Below, one piece after another: positions 28,316-37,988 of a DNA stretch of 64,000 nt. The DNA comes from Peribacillus glennii (GTDB lineage Bacteria; Bacillota; Bacilli; Bacillales; DSM-1321): positions 62,001-126,000 of the forward strand of contig NZ_QVTD01000016.1 in NCBI RefSeq assembly GCF_003429105.1, written 5' to 3'. How positions within the stretch are numbered: position 1 is the stretch's first letter; every line of letters starts with the position of its first letter. The translations under genes were made by a program, and so were the position numbers. The notes beneath the pieces are model-generated. The model saw only the letters and a list, made by a program, of their open reading frames with translations, had not been told where the DNA came from and made no database searches.

Positions 28316-28549
28316 ATGCAAAACGAAACTAACTGGTTGGCTAAAGAATTAGCGAGAGATTGCCGGACGGTGGAAGACATTCAGGAAAAATTGAATGATT
28401 TGTTCAAAGATACTATTCAACATGTGTTTGAAGCGGAAATTGACAATCACTTGGGCTACAAGAAGCATGATAACGAAGGCGACCATTCCGGAAATAGCCT
28501 AGGGAGAAAATCTTTGTTGTTCGGCAATCTGCTATTAAAGCTTGATTAA
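28316..28549 (+). pseudogene. IS256-family transposase, N-terminal fragment
   Basis: The first 60 residues read like the Mutator-type transposase of IS256 elements: LARDCRTVEDIQEKLNDLFK, HVFEAEIDNHLGYKKHDNEG, and SGNSLGRKS. The normal protein has about 390 residues; here it breaks after about 65. AGGAG precedes the ATG. The rest of the element is missing and a different broken gene follows directly. Confidence 0.8.
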
Positions 28550-28570
28550 GAAAGGAGTCGACAAACAGAC

Positions 28571-28950
28571 ATGGCACATATTTTTCATCTCAGGTGAAAT
28601 TCCGAAAATTGTTTATGAAATTCTTTCGGAGCACCAATTGACTGTCTACACTGGAAAAATCTAATACAGAAAATGAGCTTATGGAGCAAGTAAGAAATGC
28701 GGATGCCCTTCTTTGCCCACTCTCTGCTAAGGTAACAAAAAAAGTAATCGAGTCAGCCCCTCATTCACTAGTGATAGCTAACTTCGGAGCTGGCTTCGAT
28801 AACATAGATATCAAAGCGGCAAAAGAAAAACGCATCTTGATAGCAAACACTCCATATGTTTCCTACGGAGGTGACGGCAGAACTAGCGCTGGGGTTAATG
28901 CTTGCCCTCTTCACCGCATTCCTGAAGGTGACATCTCTGCCGAACAACCG
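28571..28950 (+). pseudogene. Broken D-isomer 2-hydroxyacid dehydrogenase
   Basis: Pieces in shifting frames give HIFFISGEIPKIVYEILSEH, then NADALLCPLSAKVTKKVIE, APHSLVIANFGAGFDNIDIK, and after a frame change TEVTAELALGLMLAL and RIPEGD. This is the N-terminal catalytic half of a glyoxylate/hydroxypyruvate-type reductase. At least three frameshifts or stops, and the NAD domain is lost. Confidence 0.75.
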
Positions 28951-28972
28951 GGTTCAATGGGTGGGCTTAACC

Positions 28973-29005
28973 AAAAAAGAAGCGTAAATGACAGCTTCTT
29001 TTTTT
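28973..29005 (+). terminator. Terminator
   Basis: AAAAAAGAAGC...GCTTCTTTTTTT, a strong stem with T run downstream of the broken dehydrogenase. Confidence 0.8.
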
Positions 29006-29111
29006 GCTGATAGGATAGCGTGAAACTTCCTATACCACATGAGTGCAACTACGACGTTTTCCGCCCTTTTTCAAGGGAGAACCGCGGGCTTTTTTCTATA
29101 TAGGGTAACTT

Positions 29112-29345
29112 TTACTTGAAAAAAGAAATGATAGATTTGATTTCTCTCAGCATATTAAATCCTGTTTGAACTTTTCCAATATGTGACATAATATTGCCTA
29201 TATGGTCTGTCACACCTGTCTTTTTTTTCGGTACAGGTGTCTGTGTGTGCCTTGGATTTTGTCGTGGCATAAATGGAGGGAACTGCCTAACAGGCGGCCT
29301 CCTCTGGAATGATTCCTGTCCTGGATTAAAACGGTTGAACCTCAA
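29112..29345 (-). CDS. Small Pro/Arg-rich protein of unknown function
   Basis: 77 residues. The first half is rich in Pro, Arg, Gln and Phe (SFQRRPPVRQFPPFMPRQNP), the second is helical (DHIGNIMSHIGKVQTGFNML, ending ISFFK). Start is TTG with GGGGG seven bases upstream. The layout recalls small Bacillus spore-associated or YppG-like proteins, but I cannot name the family. It lies just downstream of a decayed sugar dehydrogenase on the same strand. Confidence 0.5.
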   Translation of the reverse strand: MRFNRFNPGQESFQRRPPVRQFPPFMPRQNPRHTQTPVPKKKTGVTDHIGNIMSHIGKVQTGFNMLREIKSIISFFK

Positions 29346-29547
29346 TATCTGACCCCCAAACGTTAAAACGGATTCGATTTCTTCCTTCTATAAAGTTTAT
29401 GCGGCTTAACAAGGTAGGATTGGACAAATCTAGGGATTTGGTGAAATTCAACAGAAATATAGTCTCCATGTTTAACAACTGTACAAAAACTTTCCTTTTG
29501 AGAAGCACATTCGGTTTTTAAATTGCTAAAGAAAAAGTCGCTAGGCG

Positions 29548-30380
29548 AGAACAATTTTCCTGATTAATAGCAAATGTTCTTACTTTCCCGCTCTCCATAT
29601 TTATAATTGAAACAAGGGGGCCAACATTTGGTGTCGGTTTGCTACCCGTTGTCTCAGGTGCCTCACTTCCGAACTCTGCCAAATAAGCTTCGTCAGTCGA
29701 CCGAAATAAGGATTATAATTGAAGTCAAAGCCCATTATTGCCGAGTGCGTAGTTAATGTCGAAATGGTTTTTCGGGGCTGCATTGGGTGGTGGGATAGTA
29801 CAAAGAGTGGCTGTGGCTTTTGTTTTGGCCTAGACACCGCATTGATCACGGGTTAACCTCCCATGTAATCGGGCCAGCCGTACCAGTATCCTTGTATGAT
29901 GCGTTGAAATTCATCAGCGGACGGCTTCCCCTAACAACATGCCATGGTTTGCACAGACCAACCGGTTAAAGCGGTCGAACTTTTTTCGAAAAGGATCCTC
30001 CGTCCCCATGCAAACATTTCAAGTTGTGAACCATCCGGCTTTTATCTTAAGATACTTTCACTAGCCTTAGTAATTACTTTCACACACTCACCTTGGAAAG
30101 TGGAAACGCCAAAAGGGGAAAATGCTACTGTTAGTGCCTGATCTCTAGGTGCTAGATAATTTTTTGTCTTGAAATCTTCGCCGGTAAGGCTGATAACAGA
30201 GCCCGGATAGTCATGGGGAAACGGATGTTCCTTAAGCCACCTGTTATTATCCTCACCGACCACACAGGAATTCAAGGCAGTCGCCCAACCGAAATACATC
30301 TTCCCGTCGGAACCGAAAATCACCCGTTTATTATGATTGTCGCCAAAGCCTGTCAGGCTTAAAACCTTATCTGGACCAGA
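29548..30380 (-). pseudogene. Decayed PQQ-type sugar (sorbosone) dehydrogenase
   Basis: On the minus strand, fragments in three frames line up with the soluble glucose/sorbosone dehydrogenase pattern: KVLSLTGFGDNHNKRVIFGS, DGKMYFGWATALNSCVVGED, PFPHDYPGSVISLTG, GYWYGWPDYMGG, FVLSHHP, SAIMGFDFNYNPYFG, FGSEAPETTG. The 5' end is cut at a terminator at 30383 and the 3' end is lost. Many frameshifts. About 280 of some 430 residues are traceable. Confidence 0.65.
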
Positions 30381-30382
30381 TC

Positions 30383-30418
30383 AAAAAACAACGACAAATT
30401 GATTTGCCGTTGTTTTTT
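30383..30418. terminator. Bidirectional hairpin with A and T tracts
   Basis: AAAAAACAACG pairs with CGTTGTTTTTT. It forms the boundary of the decayed sugar dehydrogenase. Confidence 0.75.
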
Positions 30419-30510
30419 ACTGGGATAGAGAACCTTCTTATTCAACTCCCTCACTCAATGAAAGAAGCAAAAACGCTGAATCTCCCTTTTACTCAGTATT
30501 TCATTAATAG

Positions 30511-30770
30511 CTATTTTAGGCTGAAATGTAAACTTTTGGTTGGATTTATCTTGTGAGGATAAATTTGGACTTTGAAAGCAACCCATGTATAAAGGCCAAA
30601 CGTGGATCCATTGCCTGTAAGTGAATTGATGGCATTATCCAAAGTGATAATATGAATCCCGGCTCGTTCGGCAAGATTACGAATCTTGTAGCAGAGCCCG
30701 CTGTTTTCGGGCAAGTCGGGATAAATCTTTAGCAAGAATGACATCAAAGGCTCTATTTTCAGCATCCTTA
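30511..30770 (-). pseudogene. Large serine recombinase fragment
   Basis: Two frames in succession give NRAFDVILAKDLSRLARK and then SGLCYKIRNLAERAGIHIIT, LDNAINSLTGN, STFGLYTW. This is the catalytic-domain core of large serine recombinases of the Tn4451/phage type. One frameshift near 30690; the N-terminus, C-terminal DNA-binding domain and zinc region are missing. Confidence 0.7.
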
Positions 30771-30779
30771 ATACTCATC

Positions 30780-31014
30780 TGTCTTGAAAAAAATCGTCTT
30801 CTAATCTAAATCGACGTCTAAAATGGTCATAGTCGAAGCGTTCTTCTTCAATTCTAAAACGCACTTCATCTCAGAGTTCATTAACTTCTGGATTTTTACA
30901 ATAATAGGTCAAAATGACATTTTGAAATTATGGAAGTCCTGCTTGAAATCCTCATATTCCTTCTTTAAACATTTCACAACGCATATCATCTCTACCCATT
31001 TCATTTTTAGCTAA
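30780..31014 (-). other. Charged coding-like remnant, family unknown
   Basis: The minus strand reads DEVRFRIEEERFDYDHFRRR and FRLEDDFFQDR before a stop, preceded by NPEVNEL and a TGA. It is protein-like, rich in Asp/Glu/Arg/Phe. No start is visible. Confidence 0.25.
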
Positions 31015-31202
31015 TAGAATCTATATGCGTTGAATTCATAGGTGAATGGTTTGTCTTTTATTCTTGCATGTTGACTGATGCCATTAAAAAATCACTCACA
31101 ATGTTAGCTATTTTCTAGTGGATCGTCAAAGTCGCCACGAAAAAGTAAACCCATTTTTACAATAGTTAAATAAATACTATTTAAACGCGAGTTTATATGT
31201 GA

Positions 31203-31272
31203 TTTACAAGTCTTCATACCACCTTAACAAAAATCAACAATAATCTAACGTAACAATAATTGTGGGTTAACA
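31203..31272 (+). promoter_or_regulatory. Pho-box cluster (PhoP-binding repeats) upstream of phoX
   Basis: Repeats at near-helical spacing: TTAACA (31224), TCAACA (31234), CTAACG (31245), GTAACA (31250) and TTAACA (31267), with TTTACA at 31203. Bacillus PhoP binds TT(A/T/C)ACA-type repeats about 11 bp apart. The phosphatase gene that follows makes phosphate control very likely. Confidence 0.75.
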
Positions 31273-31329
31273 ATCGTTTATTTTAATAGAGAAGTAGATA
31301 AGTGAACTAGTAAATTAGGAGGATGTTAT

Positions 31330-33735
31330 ATGAACAAAAAAAGTATTGCCAAAAAAGGAGCTGGGGTGGCACTCGCATTGGCGATTATCATTCCCGCTCT
31401 CACCCCTGTGTCTGCTGCACCATCAGAGGAAGTAAAGATTGATTCAGTAAAATTTAATGGAATGCAAGCACCATCTAGCATTGAACAGATGGTAAAAACA
31501 TATACAGAAGCATCAGTAGAAGTAAAATACAGCAATGGAAAGGTAAAAAAGTTCCCGCTCTCATACAAACAGCTGTTCAAATCCGAAGATAAAGTAGCTA
31601 CAGTTAATGGTGAGAAAATTCCGGCTGGAACTCCAATCGATTATTATGGGGATCCAATTGTTGATAAAAGTGTTCACGGAAACCCTACATATTTTGTTTC
31701 GGATGCCCCCGATTCAAATAGCTTACTGAATCCGATTGATGGCAAGCTATACATGGTTACGCATTACGAATATGATACTATCGATGCGGCAGGAAAGTCT
31801 GCTTATGGATTAGTTCCTGCTTCCATGTCTTTAACCACGTTGGATCAAGATAAGAAAACAGGCGAACTAAAACCAACAGAAGTTAAAAAAATCGACTTTT
31901 CTGCAGTGAACGGTCTTTGGATTCCATGTAATGGATCTACTTCGCCATGGAATACGCATTTAGGTTCAGAAGAGTACGAACCGGATGCCCGCAGCTTTGA
32001 ATTTGACCCGGCTTCCAGCGCGAGAACATGGACGGAAAGCTTTGCCGAGCTTTATTTCGGTGATAAATCAAAAGCCAATCCTTATTTCTATGGTTACATT
32101 CCGGAAATCAAGGTGAAAAAGAACGGGAAAACAAAGGTAGAGAAACATTACAGCACAGGCCGTTTCTCTCATGAAGTCATGAAAATGATGCCTGACAACC
32201 GTACGGCATTTTTCGGCGATGATGGCGGTTATACGACTATGTTTATGTATGTAGCAGAAAAAGCCGAGGATTTATCTGCCGGTACGTTATATGCAGCTAA
32301 ATTCAACCAGACAGGAGCTGAAAAAGGTGGTTCAGGAAACCTGGAATGGATTAAATTAGGGAATTCCAAGGATGAAGAAATTAAAGATATAATCGACAGC
32401 GGTATTAAATTCAGTGATATATTTGAAACCTTTGATGAGCCTAAAGAAGGCTTTAAAGCGATTAAGCAATATTCATATGGTAAAACGGAATATTTAAAAC
32501 TCAAGCCTGGCATGGAAAAAGCCGCGGCATTCCTTGAATCGCGCCGCTATGCAGCATACATTGGAGCGACTGCTGAATTTAATAAAATGGAAGGCATCAC
32601 ACTGAATGCTAAAGATAAAAAAGTATATGTAGCTGTTGCTGATCAAAGCGGTGGAATGGAAAAGGATACGGCTGGAAAAGACCCGGTGGACCATATACAA
32701 TTGCCAAAAAGTAAATCAGGTACCACATTCCAATTGAATTTACAGGGCGGCCAAAAAGATAGTAAGGGAAATGCCATTCTCAGCAAATATGTGGCTGCCT
32801 CTATGTCCGGTTTGCTAGTAGGCGAAGATCTGCCGCAAGCTGATGCTTACGGCAATACAGCCAACGTTGACAAGGTAGCAAGCCCGGATAATTTAAGCTA
32901 TTCCGAGGCAATGAGGACATTGTTTATCGGCGAAGACAGTGGTATGCATACAAATAATTTTGTTTGGGCGTATAATATCGATACGAAATCGTTAGAACGT
33001 GTTTTATCCGTACCAGCAGGTGCTGAATCGACTGGTTTGTTTGCCGCTGATGACCGTAATGGCTTCTCTTATATAATGAGCAACTTCCAGCATCCAGGTG
33101 ATGAAGTAGATAAGAAGTCCATTACTGCTGTAAATAAAGATGAATTAGTGAAGGCAGTGGATGAACAAATCGGCATAAATAAAACAGGTGGGGTGGGTTA
33201 TATCTCTGGTCTTCCGTCCCTTACAAATATGCCCGATTTTAATGCACCAGCTGTACCTAGCGTTAATCCGGTATCTAATCAAACTACTTCAGTCAGCGGC
33301 AAAGCTGAACCCGGTGTAACCGTAAAGCTGTATGTAAATGGTAAATTCCAAAAGAGCACTACTGCCGATAAGAATGGAGATTTTAAGTTTTCAATCAGCA
33401 AGAAAGCCATGGGAACGGAAATCAAAGTGACTGCAACCGATGAAGCTGGAAACGTAAGTAAAGCAAAGGCTGTTAAAGTTATTGATAAAACTGCACCTGG
33501 TACACCTGCAGTTAATAAAGTAACCTACAAATCTACTTTTGTTACCGGAAAAGCTGAAAAGGGGGCAACTGTTTATATATATAACGGAAAAACATACGTA
33601 AACAAAGCGGTTGCTGATTCCAAAGGCAAATTCAAAGTGAAAATTAAGGTTCAGAAAAAGGGTTCAAGCCTAACGATCCTTGCAAAAGATAAGGCTGGCA
33701 ATAAAAGTAAGTCGACAGCTGTAAAAGTATATTAA
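31330..33735 (+). CDS. phoX: Secreted PhoX-type alkaline phosphatase with C-terminal Ig-like repeats
   Basis: 801 residues. Releases phosphate from extracellular phosphoesters; PhoX enzymes use Ca and Fe. Residues 1-29 are a Sec signal peptide (cut near TPVSAA). Residues about 110-630 are the PhoX/DUF839 domain, with PCNGSTSPWNTHLGSEEYE (conserved Cys and Glu) and SHEVMKMMPDNRTAFFGDDG, then FIGEDSG. Residues about 645-801 hold two bacterial Ig-like modules (SVSGKAEPGVTVKLYVNG and FVTGKAEKGATVYIYNG), which probably keep the enzyme at the cell wall. Classical PhoX goes through Tat; no twin-arginine is seen here. AGGAGG precedes the ATG. Confidence 0.9.
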   Translation: MNKKSIAKKGAGVALALAIIIPALTPVSAAPSEEVKIDSVKFNGMQAPSSIEQMVKTYTEASVEVKYSNGKVKKFPLSYKQLFKSEDKVATVNGEKIPAGTPIDYYGDPIVDKSVHGNPTYFVSDAPDSNSLLNPIDGKLYMVTHYEYDTIDAAGKSAYGLVPASMSLTTLDQDKKTGELKPTEVKKIDFSAVNGLWIPCNGSTSPWNTHLGSEEYEPDARSFEFDPASSARTWTESFAELYFGDKSKANPYFYGYIPEIKVKKNGKTKVEKHYSTGRFSHEVMKMMPDNRTAFFGDDGGYTTMFMYVAEKAEDLSAGTLYAAKFNQTGAEKGGSGNLEWIKLGNSKDEEIKDIIDSGIKFSDIFETFDEPKEGFKAIKQYSYGKTEYLKLKPGMEKAAAFLESRRYAAYIGATAEFNKMEGITLNAKDKKVYVAVADQSGGMEKDTAGKDPVDHIQLPKSKSGTTFQLNLQGGQKDSKGNAILSKYVAASMSGLLVGEDLPQADAYGNTANVDKVASPDNLSYSEAMRTLFIGEDSGMHTNNFVWAYNIDTKSLERVLSVPAGAESTGLFAADDRNGFSYIMSNFQHPGDEVDKKSITAVNKDELVKAVDEQIGINKTGGVGYISGLPSLTNMPDFNAPAVPSVNPVSNQTTSVSGKAEPGVTVKLYVNGKFQKSTTADKNGDFKFSISKKAMGTEIKVTATDEAGNVSKAKAVKVIDKTAPGTPAVNKVTYKSTFVTGKAEKGATVYIYNGKTYVNKAVADSKGKFKVKIKVQKKGSSLTILAKDKAGNKSKSTAVKVY

Positions 33736-33756
33736 ATATACCTTAAATATGATGAT

Positions 33757-33792
33757 AAGACCCCGGACTCACCATTTAATCGGGGTCTTTAT
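33757..33792 (+). terminator. Terminator after phoX
   Basis: AAGACCCCG pairs with CGGGGTCTT, then TATTATTT. Confidence 0.75.
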
Positions 33793-35052
33793 TATTTCTG
33801 AACAGCCTCTTGAACACTTTTGAAAAAATGTAAACATATCTTTTGTGAAAAAGTATGTAGCAATAATTGATGGTGCAAAATCCATTAAATAAACAGGTTA
33901 TATGAGAATAAAGCAGATTCCTTGAAAAAACAAGGATTAATACCACATTAGAGAAACACAGCACTGAATTGACGCTCGAAAAAGAATCCGACGATATATG
34001 CGTATGAAATTTATTAAAGCCCTGGCCGTGAGGGTTAAAGCGTTTTCTGTAACGTCAATATAACTGAAAGTCTCTTTGGCTACAGTTGTGACAGTTGAAC
34101 CAACGATTGTCATGTGCAAGGCGATTATCTCTAACCCTTATACGTCGTTCTTCATTAAATCTCATGAAGTCACGCTCTCAATAAATCGATCATTGTCAGC
34201 TGGTTATGCGGAAAATAGTGCGCATGTCACAGCTAGCCCCAGGGTGAAGACAGTCAAAATCCAGCATATGATTAAAACAAACAAAAATGAGATATTGGGA
34301 TCTGTTCAGGCTCTATTCTTTGCGGATACACTGGTCGCAAGGCAGGTAATGTATGACATTATGAACGATTCGGAAGTCGCTAGGGTCCGTTGAGACTTTT
34401 TAGATAGGGCTGGGTTCAAAGAAGTTGAGAAAAAGAAGTTAATGAAAATCGTAGTATCAACATTGAATTTAACATTCCAAGGCCACCTAAGCCATATAGA
34501 GGGAAAGGTCTAGAGAATAGGTAATAAGTGATATGGTTATGGGGTTTCGGAACCACTTCCAAACGCTACGCTTTGTTGTTATGGAGAATTTCGGAATGTC
34601 AGTATTCCGCCAATGACCGGGATTTTACCCTAGTTATTAAAATAGGTCAGGGAGCCTTAATATTTTTGTTCTTCAATCAACGGCAAATGCGAATATTCTT
34701 CTGCAGCGAGACCGTTTAAATTGAAACGAATCATCATTTAACGCAGCCACCTATAAAATATACAATCCTTCGCCGGTACACTTGGGCACGAGTTAGTTCA
34801 CGCCGATACCAATACTGACGAAACACCATAGAATTTGAAAGTGAATTAACAGAATTGCTTGGAAAGTTGTCCAGTCTTATCCTTGTAAGTTCAAATACTG
34901 AAAAACCTAAAAATTTGCTAAGAAGATAATTAAAAAATAAATGGTGTGAATTAAACAGAAGTTTACCAAAAATGATATAATTCTCATCCGTCTTAAATAA
35001 GATGGATTTCGAGAATTTTATGATATTTTGGATTGAACATTTTTAAAAAGTG
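33793..35052. other. 1.26-kb region without a supportable gene
   Basis: Both strands carry short protein-like stretches broken by stops, e.g. minus-strand LFVLIICWILTVFTLGLAV near 34250 and plus-strand FESELTELLGKLSSLILVSS near 34830. These look like remnants of membrane or sensor proteins. None can be assigned. Confidence 0.4.
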
Positions 35053-35720
35053 TTGATTCCTATAAATAAAATATCTTTAAGGTTAGGATTATGGTTTTTT
35101 GTAATTATTCTTATTTTTGAATCGTTTTTAATTTTCTTTTTACATTCGAACATAATGGATTCAAGGGTAGAAGAGGAACTTAATGCTCTGTAGGCAAGAG
35201 GAAATAGCCATAGGGATGTGGCAGAAAAGTCTTTCAACAAGGACACGCTTCACCATGTTGCTTTAATGGAAGCTCAGGCTGATACAGAGGTAGTTATAAC
35301 TGACCGAAATAATGAAATACTAGTAAAATCAAATGATCTGGATAAAGAAGAACAGAAAATTATTTCAACAAATATAGAAAATGTTCCAAGGAAAGGTTCC
35401 ATACTGGAGGACAGTTGGAGAACAGAAAAATATGTTTCAACAATAAGCCCATATTTTATTAATGATCATAAATACGGTTATGTTTTTATGTTTCAAAGCA
35501 CGGATCAGGTTCAAAGTTTATCTCAATATTAAACAGGCACTTTGTTATTGCAGCTATATTGACGATTACATTTATGATTTTAACCATTATTTCTTTAATA
35601 AGAGTAACGTGAAAGCTAACTGCATAATTTTTGCATATTTTCTTGATGATTTCATATATAAGCCTTTAGTAAAAATTTTCAGCTGGAAAATGGGCCAGTT
35701 ATTCAAGTTGATTCTAAAAA
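35053..35720 (+). pseudogene. Broken sensor histidine kinase (N-terminal sensor part)
   Basis: From a TTG at 35053 the frame gives a membrane helix (LWFFVIILIFESFLIFFLHS), then an extracellular sensor region broken by TAG at about 35190, continuing AEKSFNKDTLHHVALMEAQA, VVITDRNNEILVKSNDL, YVSTISPYFINDHKYGYVFM. After a frameshift near 35525 comes the second helix FVIAAILTITFMILTIISLI and a trace of the HAMP linker. The kinase domains are absent. Confidence 0.65.
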
Positions 35721-35739
35721 AGTTCTTTTATTTGATAAT

Positions 35740-35756
35740 ATACCCTCATAGGGTAT
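35740..35756. promoter_or_regulatory. Copper-type (CsoR-like) palindrome in the ydhK promoter
   Basis: ATACCCT-CAT-AGGGTAT is a perfect 7-bp inverted repeat set between a -35-like TTGATA (35732) and a -10-like TATTAT (35756). CsoR operators in Bacillus are TACCC/GGGTA palindromes. The His/Met-rich lipoprotein downstream fits copper control. Regulator identity is inferred. Confidence 0.5.
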
Positions 35757-35808
35757 ATTATATATGCTGCTATAAATACCAAATATTATTTTCGAAAGGT
35801 GTGTAAAA

Positions 35809-36434
35809 ATGAAAAAGTTACTGATATTACTTGGTCTTGCAACGCCTTTAGTGTTAGCTGGATGTGGAAATAATGCAGACCACGAAAACCATTCGAACAA
35901 CAATAACGAGTCCAAACAAGAAGAGACGAACCAATCAGGCACGGACCATTCAGGAATGGATCATTCAGAGATGAATCATTCCAGCTCAGGAGAAGTTCCT
36001 GAAGGGTTAAAAGAAGCACAGAATCCGACATATCCGGTTGGAAGCAAGGTGATTTTAGCGATGGACACATGGAGGGCATGAAGGGTGCCGAAGGTGAGAT
36101 TGTTAATGCCTACGATACCACTGTCTATGCTGTAAGTTACACTCCAACAACGGGTGGAGTAAAAGTGACAAATCATAAATGGGTTATTCAAGAAGACTTG
36201 AAGGATGCTGGTGACATACCTTATAAAGTGGGAGATGAAGTCACTCTTAATGTTGAGCATATGGAAGGTATGAAGGGTGCTAAGGCTACTATTGAATCAG
36301 CAAAACAAACGACTATTTATATGGTTGACTATACGCCAACAACCGGTGGAGAAGAAGTGAAAAACCACCAATGGGTCACAGAAGATGAACTTTCTCCGTC
36401 CCAAGGTGATGATGGTGGGCATTCTGGTCATTAA
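35809..36434 (+). pseudogene. ydhK: YdhK-family lipoprotein with one frameshift
   Basis: Signal peptide with lipobox LVLAGC (first 19 residues), then a His/Asn/Met-rich linker (HSGMDHSEMNHSSSGEVPEG), then two DUF1541 repeats (GMKGAEGEIVNAYDTTVYAV and GMKGAKATIESAKQTTIYMV, each followed by YTPTTGG and NHxWV). The reading frame shifts once between about 36055 and 36070: the first frame ends DTWRA while the next resumes at MEGMKGAEG. All domain motifs are otherwise intact, so a recent inactivation, slippage or a sequencing error are all possible. GAAAGGTG precedes the ATG. Confidence 0.8.
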
Positions 36435-36534
36435 TATCTAAACGGTAGAATCAGAAATTCGTTCTGCTGTTTATTATTTTCAGAAAATTGCTTAACATCT
36501 CAATGGAAAGCAACTCGTTATGGAAGCTTCTTTT

Positions 36535-36800
36535 TTACCAGTAGGTAATGATATCGAACAAACCAATCATGATAATAATAACTCCCGCAATTTTCTGAAC
36601 CACATTCCCAAACCTCTTCCCTTTTTTAAAAGGGATCCTTCTGCGCCAAATGCCCAAATCATACTCAAGAATATAAATGAGGTAGTGAGGTGCCGATACC
36701 GAAAATAAGAGCCAAGGTAGTGACCGAGTAAACGACGCCAGGTTGGCAAACGTCGACTCAGACGCAATTATCTCGATTTTTGTTAGGGGCATTTTCTCCG
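36535..36800 (-). pseudogene. Membrane-protein remnant, possibly CcdA-like
   Basis: The minus-strand frame ends KRFGNVVQKIAGVIIIMIGL then FDIITYW, a pattern like the last helix of CcdA/DsbD-type proteins. Upstream the text is out of frame. Very tentative. Confidence 0.25.
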
Positions 36801-36848
36801 TCTCCTTATGGAGAGCGTAGCCCACGTTAAAGCATGTCCTCTTTGAAG

Positions 36849-37129
36849 GTCATTAACTATCAGTATGCCGATGTCTTTTATACAGGTTTAAGGAAGAAGG
36901 AATTCGGTTGGCTATTGGGTGTAGAGGAGAAGGGTCTGATCAAGCTGATGGGGGTTATGGAATTTGTTTCTCCTGAACCTCGCAAGGAAGTATATCGAAA
37001 ATCCAAATCCTAACGCTGGATGAGTACAAGGATTTCATTTACATTAGGCCGGAGCTAAAGTGCCAGGTTACATTCAAGAATTATACGAAGGCCGGTTTGT
37101 TACGGATACCATTTTTAGAATTTAAGTAA
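36849..37129 (+). pseudogene. ATP-dependent DNA ligase, C-terminal fragment
   Basis: Reads VINYQYADVFYTGLRKKEFG, WLLGVEEKGLIKLMGVMEFV, then after one frameshift DEYKDFIYIRPELKCQVTFK and NYTKAGLLRIPFLEFK. This is the OB-fold end of a small bacterial ATP-dependent ligase (LigD-like ligase module, about 270 residues). The N-terminal part of such a ligase lies 7 kb downstream at 44000, not upstream. Confidence 0.7.
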
Positions 37130-37134
37130 TAGCA

Positions 37135-37172
37135 AGAGCAAGACCGCTAAGGGTTTATGCTCTTTTTTTATT
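37135..37172 (+). terminator. Terminator after the ligase fragment
   Basis: AAGAGCA...TGCTCTT followed by TTTTTATTT. Confidence 0.7.
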
Positions 37173-37211
37173 TAGTTTTATAAAGCTAGGTGTCACACTT
37201 TAACATATTCC

Positions 37212-37469
37212 TCATTGCATAGTAAAATCGCTATCTTCTTCTATCTTATTTTGTACTAATTCATCTATAACACGAGCAGCTGTTTCTAAATCAGTTAAAA
37301 GTTCAGTATCTTGCTCATTAATGAAAGTGATTAAAAAACGATTGGGATTTTCTCCTTTTTTTAAAGACACTATAAAGGGATCTTCATAATTAGAAAATAT
37401 ATGAGTTATTTCAGAATCCTTATAGTTGATTAACTCATATAGCATTTTCTTAATTTGATTTATGGGCAC
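37212..37469 (-). CDS. Small cytosolic protein, 85 residues
   Basis: Starts with GTG behind AAAGGAG (MPINQIKKMLYELINYKDSE), then a beta-rich middle (DPFIVSLKKGENPNRFLITF) and an acidic helical end. No signal or membrane segment. Family not recognised. Confidence 0.6.
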   Translation of the reverse strand: MPINQIKKMLYELINYKDSEITHIFSNYEDPFIVSLKKGENPNRFLITFINEQDTELLTDLETAARVIDELVQNKIEEDSDFTMQ

Positions 37470-37574
37470 CGTATTTTCTCCTTTAATTCTTTAGAAGCAA
37501 GTAAACAAAGTTAAGGTAAAAAAACTATGTGATACATGGATTACCCAATAAAAAGTATTTTTACTAATATCGCA

Positions 37575-37613
37575 AGGAAAAAAAGATATTAGGCCCCACC
37601 TTCGCCTAATATC
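37575..37613 (-). terminator. Terminator of the small membrane-protein gene
   Basis: On the minus strand GATATTAGGC...GCCTAATATC is followed by seven T. Confidence 0.8.
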
Positions 37614-37723
37614 ACGACAGCCACACTTGCTATCTCACCTAAACTCTTGCCAGATTAACTTTCCCTTCAATCTGCTAGATTGAAACTGGAAAAAGCGACC
37701 ACTTCTAACTAGACATAATTATT

Positions 37724-37885
37724 TTATTTATTACTTCTTCCAGTTCTTTTACTATCAATAAATGACATTTTATTTTTCCTTGTAACAATGAATTTCGGTT
37801 TTCTTGATACTGCGAACAATGAAACAATGAAGCAAATACTTAATATCGTTGATAATGTCCAGGAAAACAGTTCAATTGCTGTCAT
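37724..37885 (-). CDS. Single-helix small membrane protein
   Basis: About 53 residues: one membrane segment (ELFSWTLSTILSICFIVSLF) followed by a basic tail (SRKPKFIVTRKNK). ATGGAGGT stands upstream of three consecutive ATG codons; the third, at 37885, is best spaced. Own terminator. Function unknown. Confidence 0.6.
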   Translation of the reverse strand: MTAIELFSWTLSTILSICFIVSLFAVSRKPKFIVTRKNKMSFIDSKRTGRSNK

Positions 37886-37988
37886 CATCATTACCTCCAT
37901 CTGTAAAATTCTCATATGAATCCCATTTTTTCTGAACAGTTCTCGATTTTAAAATAACCTTCGAAATGGTAAATAATTAGCAGTGTAG

